Shown here: piece by piece, positions 59,301-64,000 of the stretch
Layout of the letters: every line of letters starts with the position of its first letter
Position numbering within the stretch: position 1 is the first letter of the stretch
Assembly: GCA_963377175.1 (NCBI GenBank)
Contig: CAUJNA010001446.1
Span: 216,001 to 280,000, forward strand
DNA length: 64,000 nucleotides
Direction: 5' to 3'
From: Effrenium voratum
Lineage: Eukaryota; Sar; Dinophyceae; Suessiales; Symbiodiniaceae
The notes under the pieces: generated by a model
What the model was told of the DNA's origin: nothing
Seen by the model: the letters and a program-made list of their open reading frames with translations, nothing else
Databases searched by the model: none
Program-made: the position numbers and the translations under genes

Positions 59301-62293
59301 TTATTCCATTTGCTTAAGAATATGTTGTATTCTCCCCTGGTAGGGCTTGCCAAGAAGGAAGATCAAATTCAGAAGGGCCTGTTAATTTTACAGGGTGGAT
59401 ACACCCTTCAGGTTGCCACACATTTCCGCGCTCGATGGTTGGTACAGTTAGCCTGGGAAGTAGTGGCAAATAGTTGCCCGACAAGGGCAAACATTCTAGG
59501 TGTCAAGTAGGGGGTCTGGCAAAGTTGCACAAACAACCAACCTCCCTCTGAGTCAAAATCAAAACTCTGTATCTTTAAATGGTCTACCCAGAACCATGTA
59601 AAGAATTAAGAAGGCGGATCTCCGCAGCTATTTATGGTTGGGATTCTCTTACTAACCTTCATTTACCCGAATCGGCTAATTCCTCTATCCTCGTTGTCTC
59701 GAAAAACCTTCAGCCGGTGGCGTTTCTTAGCAAGTCCTCCCCCTTCCACACCGCTGCCCCTTGCAAGTTCACATACCCCAAGAAAAAGCTGGTTGTTTTC
59801 ATCCCCCCTCCAATTTAATAGCTTGATTTGTAGGGGTTGATTGTAGGGGTTGACTTGTAGGGGTTTAGGGAACTAGGTTGGTTTGTAGGGACCCGTTCGA
59901 CCCACTTGGGTTCGGGGAGGTCCCATGGCCTTCCCCGAACCGCGCCTTGGCGAGCAGCGGGACCTGGGGCCCATGGCTTAAGCCCAGCCGACGCCTGAGT
60001 GAGGCATCGAAGTTTTCGGCCCCCCTTCCGCGCACCTTTTTTCCACCCCCCTAGTCGTAGCACAGGTTTATGAAGAAAAAGAACTGGGGTCAAGAATGCT
60101 ATGTCCTTAAACCGGGGTCAACATTACACGTTGCTATGTCCTTAAACCGGGGTCAACATTGCTGAAGGGTCATATCCTCCCTCCCTTAAAATGGCAACAG
60201 ACAGGGGATCCATGGTTGATTTTGAGCGCGGGGGTGTCCGTCGGATTCATGACCACTTTTGGGGCCCCCCGGCCCCCTTATTAATAGGAACGGGTGTATG
60301 AAACCGGGGTCAACATTGCTGACGGGTCATATCCTCCCTCCCACCTAACGTGGCACCTGACAGGGGGTCCCTTCCAGAGGAACCTGATCTTCCAGGTTGC
60401 CTCCCACAGACGCTAGGCTTGGGGGAGCAAGGATACCCAAAATCCATTCTCCCTCCAGGAACCCTCTGTTCTACCTAAAGAATCGACATGTCTGAATCAG
60501 TTTACCAGGTTTTCACAACCCATCGGGTCTTTTTTAATGTGCTGGAAAACAAACGATCTTAAACACAAAAAAGGACCCCGTGGCAAGAGTGACGTAATTT
60601 CTTGCAAAGGCCACACCCAAACGGGGTCATAACAAAAACGGAGCAAAAACAAACACACAACACGCAAGTCCCGCCCTTGGCGTGTGACCAAACTTTGCTT
60701 AACAGCCAACTCCCCCGTACAAGAACCAGGGATTCAAATCCAAATCCAAACCACCGGTCACCCAACCACCAGCAACTACCTACCTTTGGCACCATCAACC
60801 AATGGCACCAGGCTGAGTACATTCCTAAGACCTATGGCACCTATAGCACCTAAGACCGGGCACATTCCCTACCCATCCCTTGTGCTTTCCTTTAAGGGAA
60901 CCCCCCATTTCACCTTCCCTACCGATTTCAAGCGCAGCCAACTTCCAGCCAACCCCCGCCCCCAAGAATCCTTAACCATCCAACCGGTGGTTTCCCTCTT
61001 TCGGGGGCTAACGTACCGTCAACCACTTCCAGCCACCCAACCCCCAGCCCCAGGTCCCCCCCCCCGTCGCCCCCATCGCTCGCTCCCCGTCGCCGAGGCG
61101 CAGCACTTGGCGCCAGCCCAAGGGCCGCTCCGCGGCCCTGGGGCACCAGGAAGGCACGCAGAGGCCCAGCACCTCAAATCCGAAGCTCAGTTGTTCAGTG
61201 ACCCCGGGAAAAAAAGGGGAACCCTTGTTGGGGAAGACCATTTTTAGTGGGGCCGCCACCCCAAAACAAAAAGAGGAAAAAGGGTGCCACTGAACAACTG
61301 AGAAAGTCACGAAAACCGACTCGCTTGGCTCATTGGGGCCGTGTGGCGGGTGCTTCATGTCGTCCAGGCTGCTGGCTTTCGTTTGCATAATATCTGGCAA
61401 CTTGCTAAACCTTACATTGTCGACCGACGCTTTCTATTTTGTAGGGTGTGCTTGCTTCTTGGCTTTCATGCTGTTTACGCTTCTTGTCCCTTAAGTGCCG
61501 ACCGTGGTAAGGCAACGGGAAAAGCGACAACATTTTGGGGGTTCCCAAATGATCAAGCATGCTTAATTCAGTTGCCCCTGAGACAACCGGAAACAAGGTG
61601 TGATAACCTATTGGGGCCATAAAAATAAACCAATGATGGATAGCCCCCCCTCCCCTTCTCACTTCCGATCGAGTGAACTGGGCAAAAAAGTAACCCGGAA
61701 CTTGATATGTCCCACTAAAATGGTCCAAACCCAAAAAGTGACTAAAATCAACATGAACCCAGGGAGTCCCTGCCTTAGCCCCTTCGGGTTCTTAAGAAAA
61801 CCTGCAGTGTTCCTTTAGAAAACACGTCACATGCATTGGGCTTGTTGCTAGCACACCAAAAAACACAATGCGGCTTTCGTTGTTCAAACAAAAATCACAA
61901 CCAACCCAATGGTGTTTTGTCTTCTTCTTTTGCTGAAAAACCAAGTCAACAGCCCGTACCCCCCGCCCCCCCCAGTGAACATCACACTCCCAACTAAAGT
62001 AAGGCCTAAAATGCGTGGTGCGCCTACCCCAAAATGGGATCCCATGGGTTTTGACCCACACCATTTCTCGGTTGCTTTCTGCTCCCCTGCTAAAAGTTTA
62101 ACGTTTAGTGGTTTAGTGGAAAACCCATTAGTTGGCAAAAAGTTAAAGTCCTAACATCCCTGGGCAAAACGCACCAAAGATTTGGTGTGGTGTCCAAGTT
62201 CTGCTCCCCAGACAACACCCTCCGCCCCTCCGCCTGCAGCTGCCGCCACTCTTCCGCGGAGACACGCCGTGCCACCGCCGCGGCCAGCGCTTC
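44236..62293 (-). CDS. Sulfotransferase-like gene, 20-exon model (5' end not found)
   Basis: A predicted PAPS-dependent sulfotransferase of the Sulfotransfer_2 / carbohydrate sulfotransferase type, which would move sulfate from PAPS to a glycan or other acceptor, usually in the Golgi. Twenty exons between 62293 and 44236 join with compatible phases into about 487 codons ending in TAA. The 5'-PSB motif CAIPKVGLT is formed across exons 54845-54920 and 54234-54335. The 3'-PSB motif FVRDPLERFLSAF is in 53495-53606. A DDHW..Q motif follows at 51486-51558 and RLDFVG at 50301-50356, in the order the family shows. About 150 codons precede the PAPS site, and one exon there is hydrophobic enough to suggest a membrane segment. 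Donors are 12 GT and 7 GC; acceptors are AG|G except one. Family assignment is confident; the N-terminal and last four exons are inferred from phase alone. Confidence 0.78.
44533..44645. mobile_element. Family H element
   Basis: GGTGGAAGGGGAGCAAAAG and ATGTTTCCCAACAACC ends. Confidence 0.6.
44778..44844 (-). CDS. Sulfotransferase model exon 19
   Basis: 22 codons + 1 nt. Acceptor AAAAGAG|G, donor AACGG|GTGCGA. Two frames are open; the one given keeps phase into the terminal exon. Confidence 0.4.
45013..45066 (-). CDS. Sulfotransferase model exon 18
   Basis: 18 codons, phase 0: DYVAFRMRLPRWAQPLAN. Acceptor CTTTGGAG|G and a consensus donor AAT|GTAAGT. Clear exon; membership of this gene is inferred from order and phase. 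Confidence 0.55.
45090..45840. other. Intronic stretch, AC-rich
   Basis: A family G-like fragment near 45340-45430 and an AC/ACA microsatellite at 45625-45785. No exon seen. Confidence 0.5.
45850..45881 (-). CDS. Sulfotransferase model exon 17 (tentative)
   Basis: 2 nt + 10 codons. Acceptor GAGCGAG|G, donor CGTTTG|GCAGGA (GC). Chosen for phase; a longer frame-0 reading (DTLHRVLRYVWQ) is an alternative. Confidence 0.35.
45890..47140. other. Intronic stretch with an unassigned ORF
   Basis: A 75-codon plus-strand ORF (46191-46418), preceded by CTTTTCAG, has no recognisable motif and opposes the gene direction. A family E fragment lies at 46855-46935 and a family D copy at 47062-47142. Confidence 0.4.
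47155..47226 (-). CDS. Sulfotransferase exon 16
   Basis: 2 nt + 23 codons + 1 nt. Acceptor GACCTGAG|G, donor ACTGGG|GTAGGC. RATAALRTFYRKKEKRLCDW resembles the C-terminal helix (F/Y-Y-x-x-D-x-x-L) of family members. Confidence 0.58.
47261..47297. repeat. GGGGA array
   Basis: Seven or so GGGGA units next to the exon at 47155-47226. Confidence 0.9.
47868..48052. mobile_element. Family E MITE enlarged by a TA microsatellite
   Basis: CTTGGTTGCTGTTGACCCCC start and CAACAGCAGTCAAG end; the centre holds poly-T and a TA repeat. Confidence 0.7.
48215..48296 (-). CDS. Sulfotransferase exon 15
   Basis: 27 codons + 1 nt. Acceptor TTTCTTGAG|G, donor GGGAGG|GCCGCC (GC). Contains EFFPKRGFSTEVDADHSN. Confidence 0.6.
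48946..49007 (-). CDS. Sulfotransferase exon 14
   Basis: 2 nt + 20 codons. Acceptor CCCCTGAG|G, donor GTCCAG|GTCTTT. Phase continuity selects DAARRLRLLVAQCRALVQ, a clear amphipathic helix; frame 0 is also open. Confidence 0.5.
49064..49106. mobile_element. Family G fragment
   Basis: ACAATAGGAGGTGATCACC and AAATTGACTAAACATG. Confidence 0.45.
49111..49218. mobile_element. Family A element
   Basis: CTAGGTCCTCCAGTAGAGAG start, GAGGGGACCTAG end; the core lacks part of the GAACCC block. 103 bp from exon 48946-49007. Confidence 0.82.
49285..49392. mobile_element. Family C element
   Basis: ACTTCCATTTGCTGTTTCGC end, TATGTCCAGTAAAGACATG core, CATTTCAGCAAGTG end. Confidence 0.65.
49531..49619 (-). 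CDS. Sulfotransferase exon 13 (Gly/Arg-rich)
   Basis: 1 + 87 + 1 nt. Acceptor CAGGCCTTAG|G, donor GCCAG|GTGAAC. Starts DSSAERMRRHSRGGGG; probably a surface loop. Confidence 0.55.
49826..49940. mobile_element. Family E start fused to family D end
   Basis: TTGGTTGCTGTCGACCCCCC and the GTTTAACTTTTTGGGGGTTT core of family E run directly into ATGGTCCAATCC and GAACTCAGGAAGTGAG of family D. Confidence 0.55.
50130..50205. repeat. AAT/ATA microsatellite
   Basis: AATAATAAGAATAATAATAA and related interrupted units; smaller ones at 5404-5432 and 6043-6060. Confidence 0.85.
50301..50356 (-). CDS. Sulfotransferase exon 12
   Basis: 18 codons + 2 nt. Acceptor GTGGCAG|C, the one exception to the AG|G rule here, donor CAGGC|GTCTCG. 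RLDFVGLLTADKAAVNFQ contains the DFVG block that follows the HW motif in Sulfotransfer_2 proteins. The frame stays open upstream to 50390. Confidence 0.65.
51005..51235. mobile_element. Family G element split by a family E insertion
   Basis: The GTGATCATC half of family G stops at 51045 and its TTTTGGGGCCATGATGAAAA half resumes at about 51157. The interval is a complete family E copy with inverted ends CTTGGTTGCTGTTGA and CAATAGCAGCCAAG and a TTTT duplication. Confidence 0.72.
51486..51558 (-). CDS. Sulfotransferase exon 11: DDHW motif
   Basis: One nt + 24 codons. Acceptor GCCTTAG|G, donor TTCCT|GTGCAA. LEDDHWILQAVYIERLG carries the Asp-Asp-His-Trp-x-x-Gln arrangement seen downstream of the 3'-PSB site. 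Confidence 0.75.
51891..52083. mobile_element. Family C element interrupted by microsatellites
   Basis: GCGCTTCCATTTGCG and CCAATGGAAGCGCG inverted ends. GAAA, CA and poly-A runs (51985-52060) have grown at the GGGGAAAATAA position of the core. Confidence 0.65.
52126..52195 (-). CDS. Sulfotransferase exon 10
   Basis: 2 nt + 22 codons + 2 nt. Acceptor GAGCCGAG|G, donor GCGCA|GCCCGT (GC). Contains LPEKVRAFDFFVA, matching the F-x-x-F-V segment that precedes the histidine motif in the family. Confidence 0.68.
52248..52301. repeat. GGT trinucleotide array
   Basis: About 18 GGT units on the intron side of exon 52126-52195; polyproline or polythreonine in translation, not coding. Confidence 0.93.
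53125..53230. mobile_element. Family F element
   Basis: CTAGGGGTACCTTCCCCATT start to AAGAACGATGGTCGAAAAG. Confidence 0.65.
53495..53606 (-). CDS. Sulfotransferase exon 9: 3'-PSB motif
   Basis: 37 codons plus 1 nt. Acceptor CGTTTCGAG|G, donor CCTCA|GTTGCC. Contains KFVVFVRDPLERFLSAFLDK: the Arg-Asp-Pro and downstream Ser are the residues that bind the PAPS 3'-phosphate in this family. The strongest single homology signal in the gene. Confidence 0.85.
54234..54335 (-). CDS. Sulfotransferase exon 8
   Basis: 34 codons, phase 0. Acceptor TTCTGACCAG|G with a pyrimidine tract, donor CGGAAG|GCTGGC (GC). Begins VGLTQFFFMMHRIYGLNK, completing the PAPS-site motif. Confidence 0.78.
54845..54920 (-). 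CDS. Sulfotransferase exon 7: start of PAPS-binding motif
   Basis: One nt plus 25 codons. Acceptor TTCTAAAG|G, donor CCCAAG|GCAACA (GC). Ends HRVALCAIPK; joined in phase to VGLT of the next exon it gives the 5'-phosphosulfate-binding signature of Sulfotransfer_2 enzymes. Confidence 0.8.
55461..55501 (-). CDS. Sulfotransferase model exon 6 (tentative)
   Basis: 13 codons plus 2 nt. Acceptor GCAGAG|G, donor TTTCTG|GTAGAG. The frame is chosen only because it joins the exons on both sides; the other two frames are also open. Confidence 0.35.
56226..56401. mobile_element. Family D element with partial internal duplication
   Basis: CTCACTTCCGATCGAGTGGA start and GAGCTCGGGAAGTGAG end; AAAGTCCGAACGTTTCTTTT and ACATGGAAGCTCCCAGA each occur twice. 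Confidence 0.6.
56449..56574. mobile_element. Family A element
   Basis: CTAGGTCCTCCAGATTTGAG start, CTTGGGGGGCCTAG end. 37 bp from exon 56612-56710. Confidence 0.82.
56612..56710 (-). CDS. Sulfotransferase model exon 5 (hydrophobic)
   Basis: 33 codons, phase 0. Acceptor CAGCCAG|G, donor CAGCTC|GTCGGG. Aromatic and hydrophobic, with FRMALPTAFYMAQL; a candidate signal anchor or membrane-associated segment of a Golgi enzyme. A family A element begins 38 bp downstream. Confidence 0.55.
56738..56855. mobile_element. Family C element
   Basis: GTCCATTTGCTTTCTTAGG end, GTCGTGAAATCGGTTCCC core, TTCTTAAGCAAATTGAAG end. 27 bp upstream of exon 56612-56710, so that exon sits between an A and a C element. 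Confidence 0.7.
56970..57074. mobile_element. Family D element
   Basis: CGCTTCCTAAGTTGATGGGC and AACTCAGGGAGTCAG ends, ACAATGGTCCAAACCC core. Confidence 0.65.
57253..57320. mobile_element. Family J repeat fused to a family B end
   Basis: GTTGGTTTGGATTGGCGGC, GGGGATTTGAACC, GTGGAGGGTAAATGGGAAAC; a family B terminus (ATACAGTGGATGGAC) follows at 57348. Confidence 0.5.
57815..57907 (-). CDS. Sulfotransferase model exon 4
   Basis: 31 codons, phase 0. Acceptor CGGCTGAG|G, donor GGGGGA|GTCGGC. Contains GYSLQRLLETRPLEAE, a likely helix. Confidence 0.55.
57955..58060. repeat. G/T-rich tract
   Basis: GGTGGGG and GGTTGGGGTGG repeats just upstream of exon 57815-57907. Confidence 0.8.
58060..59940. other. 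Intronic stretch without a supported exon
   Basis: Family D at 58574-58700, a family C fragment at 58983-59042, and a dispersed block at 59598-59665 (AAGGCGGATCTCCGCAGC) that recurs near 38845-38895 and 44388-44450. No convincing exon. Confidence 0.5.
58574..58700. mobile_element. Family D element
   Basis: CTCACTTCCGACCGAGTAC and AAACTCAAGGAGCGAG ends. Confidence 0.65.
59946..59994 (-). CDS. Sulfotransferase model exon 3
   Basis: 16 codons plus 1 nt. Acceptor CACTCAG|G, donor GCCAAG|GCGCGG (GC). Contains LGLSHGPQVPLLAK. Phase fits both neighbours; another frame is also open. Confidence 0.42.
60060..61080. other. Intronic stretch without a supported exon
   Basis: Repeated ACCGGGGTCAACATTGCTGA and GGGTCATATCCTCCCTCCC blocks (60110-60380) form a local duplication; a family J copy lies at 60712-60775. 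Confidence 0.5.
61084..61172 (-). CDS. Sulfotransferase model exon 2
   Basis: 29 codons plus 2 nt. Acceptor TTTGAG|G, donor GGGGA|GCGAGC (GC). Contains RPLGWRQVLRLGDG. Entry phase matches the preceding exon. Confidence 0.5.
61658..61766. mobile_element. Family D element
   Basis: CTCACTTCCGATCGAGTGAA start, CACTAAAATGGTCCAAACCC core, GAACCCAGGGAGT end. Confidence 0.68.
62067..62160. mobile_element. Family E-like element
   Basis: TCGGTTGCTTTCTGCTCCCC start and AAAGTTTAACGTTTAGTGG core; the same variant occurs at 46855-46935. Confidence 0.55.
62219..62293 (-). CDS. Sulfotransferase model exon 1 (first visible)
   Basis: 25 codons, phase 0 at both ends. Acceptor GTCGCAG|G, donor GGAGG|GTGTTG. 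Helical, Ala/Arg/Glu-rich peptide ending AVARRVSAEEWRQLQAEGRR. The open frame continues upstream to about 62336, so the exon could begin earlier. Confidence 0.55.
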
Positions 62294-62698
62294 CTGCGAC
62301 GCGAGGAGTGTCTCGGCGGCCGGAGGTGGGGATCTGTGGATGGAATGCATGAACCAAAAGATGAGAAAATATGTTTAGTGATGGATTCCCTCTAAAACCA
62401 AAGGGGACAATAGAACATCGAAGTCTCCATGACCCCTAGAAAAAGGGGTGGTAACCCGGGTAATGACCCCATTTCTTAAGGGTCATGGAGACTCCAGGAA
62501 CTCAGAAATGGCGCTGCAAGACGCACATCCGTGGCTCGTCCTTTTGAGGGATCTCCAAAATCATGGTTTTCCTTGTGGTTCCTCCCTTAAAACCCACCGT
62601 TTAAACAGGGGGGAGGGACACACCCATGTAAAGGTCGGTCAAAAGGCCATCTACAGTGAAACCCATCTATTTTCCCACTAAAGGTCACATACTGTGGA

Positions 62699-62822
62699 TG
62701 GTTGCGAAATCCAGAAATCGCACCGCTTGGAATTAAGGGGAAACCATTCAGGGTTGGTATTTACAGGTGAATCAAATCATTCCATGGTTTCTTAAGTGGT
62801 GAGTATCGTCCATCCACAGTAT
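62699..62822. mobile_element. Family B MITE
   Basis: ATACTGTGGATGGTTGCG and ATCGTCCATCCACAGTAT inverted ends; internal ACCATTCA and TCCATGGT arms. Confidence 0.75.
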
Positions 62823-62900
62823 GTCAACGTACTCGGTTGCTTATTTGGATGTTTGATTCGCCAACTTCGTAAGTGGCTACCCACCTGAGCTATGACCCAC

Positions 62901-63283
62901 TGTGATTAGCCATGGTTTATTACATCACCAGGGATGTCGCGGTAGTGACTGACCTGTGGTGTTTGGCTCAAGTTTTGGGTTCCGTCGCGCCTCGAATGGG
63001 CGTCGCCGAACCCCTGCGTCGACCGACGGCATCTCGGGGGAGAAAGAGACCTCGGGCCGCCGCCAGGTTGGTAGGGACCAGTCGTGCGGCCTGTTGTCGA
63101 CCAAGGTTGCGGGTTAACCCTTTTCTTGTTTGGTTTGTTTTCCTTTTGGTTGTTGTTCTCTGGTGTGTGGGAAACCCTGATCTTTGGGACCGGGGATTGG
63201 TTTGCTTTTGGGGAACCTTTCTTTTGTGGCTTGTTTACCCCAACTTACCCATTGCCTGGGCACAGGCTCGTGCCCGAATCACA
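62901..63283 (+). mobile_element. 5' LTR of an LTR retrotransposon
   Basis: 383 bp starting TGTGATT and ending AATCACA, a perfect 7-bp terminal inverted repeat with the canonical TG...CA. It is followed at once by a primer-binding-like sequence and then an ORF. The 3' LTR and any target duplication lie outside the window (the five bases before it are CCCAC). Confidence 0.72.
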
Positions 63284-63299
63284 GGTTATCAGCCGTAGG
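63284..63299 (+). promoter_or_regulatory. Candidate tRNA primer-binding site
   Basis: GGTTATCAGCCGTAGG abuts the LTR end, where minus-strand priming would occur; it resembles the GGTATCAG type used by many Copia-like elements. The tRNA was not identified. Confidence 0.45.
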
Positions 63300-63337
63300 A
63301 CTTTCCTACGCGCTTGAGACCATCAACTACAAGCTCT

Positions 63338-64000
63338 ATGTCGACCCCACGATCTCGCAGGAGTGTCGTGGATGAGGAGGCCATCCTAGGTGGCCTCCGC
63401 TCAGGTGAGGACCTGCCGGACTATGACTACTACACCCAGGAGCCGTGGCGGGTACGCCGACGATGGAGACGATCGTATTTTCCGCCAGGCCACTGATGAC
63501 GAGCAGACACGAAGGGTTTACTCCGGTAGGAGTGGCTCTGAATCAGGTCATAGACGTGGACGTTTTGACTTCATCAGCATGGCGATGGACATGGCCCGCC
63601 CTCATTCGGATGACCCGGAGGCCATGCCGATTCGACCTCCGAGATCTCTTGTTCCAGGTGAGTCGCAGGTCTCGGATGAGTTTGAGAATAGGCCGCAGGG
63701 ACCAGGGACTATGGTTCTGGCTCCGGGAGGTATCCCGGGCCGATCCACTGGTTCTCAAAATCCAGGTCAGTTTGATGAGCACGAGGAGCGGAAATTCACG
63801 GACTTCGGATACGATGATCTGTTGAAATCAACCGCAGGTTGGGGCAGTAGCTCAAAGCAGGGATCTGATGCCGGTAGGCCCAACCCTAATACTGCCAAAT
63901 CTGAGTCTTATGATGGCGAAGATTACAATTTTGCGGATGAGGAGGAGAGCCATTCGCGCCGAGATGCAGGCAGCCGTGAGACTGCAAGGACTAGTCCCGC
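63338..64000 (+). pseudogene. gag-like ORF of the retrotransposon, one-base frameshift, runs off the window
   Basis: An ATG 55 bp past the LTR opens a frame (MSTPRSRRSVVDEEAILGG) that stops at 63496. From about 63452 the neighbouring frame continues without a stop to the window end: acidic, Gly/Ser-rich peptide starting YADDGDDRIFRQ. The switch lies in the GGCGGG at about 63446-63451, so one extra G, or a programmed shift, would explain it. No zinc knuckle, protease or reverse transcriptase is reached. Confidence 0.6.

Noticed and set aside
1..64000. tRNA, rRNA or spliced-leader RNA genes
   Set aside because: No cloverleaf, rRNA core or full leader sequence was recognised by eye; a covariance-model scan would be needed to exclude them.

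Overview
The window reads as nuclear DNA of a dinoflagellate-like alga. Coding sequence occurs only as short GC-rich exons, mostly 32-139 bp, separated by AT-richer introns packed with short repeats. Almost every 3' splice site I placed reads AG followed by G. The 5' splice sites are a mix of GT, GC and GA, which is the known dinoflagellate (Symbiodiniaceae-type) signature. All supported exons are on the minus strand, forming three head-to-tail gene models, as expected for unidirectional dinoflagellate clusters. All exon calls were made by eye from reading frame, splice signals and phase continuity, with no transcript or search support, so exact ends are approximate.

Layout, in the direction of transcription (high to low coordinates). 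(1) 62901-64000 holds the left end of an LTR retrotransposon on the plus strand: a 383-bp LTR, a primer-binding-like site and a gag-like ORF with a one-base frameshift. (2) 62293-44236 is a 20-exon sulfotransferase-like gene with PAPS-binding motifs; its 5' end was not found. (3) 42354-24675 is an 11-exon gene that reads, in phase, from a TPR (TTC4/CNS1-like) region into a complete prefoldin beta (subunit 1-like) coiled-coil domain and a stop. A possible first exon lies at 43712-43759. One intron carries a 6.1-kb near-perfect palindrome. (4) 24018-1739 is a 17-exon gene for an unrecognised protein with an EF-hand-like turn, coiled coils and a proline-rich repeat; it probably continues past the left edge.

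Introns and spacers are built largely from several families of about 100-150-bp MITE-like elements, here called A to J, plus satellites. The satellites are a 21-bp array at 1-1658, a 156-bp array at 11137-13330, a CACGGGCAC minisatellite and a CCCTAAA-like tract at 42371-43345, and G-rich and GTGA arrays. Family A is the most striking: all 11 copies lie within about 125 bp of a predicted exon.

The three genes have no evident shared pathway. The sulfotransferase would act on secretory-pathway glycans or other sulfate acceptors. The TPR-prefoldin protein would be a cytosolic cochaperone. The third is of unknown role.
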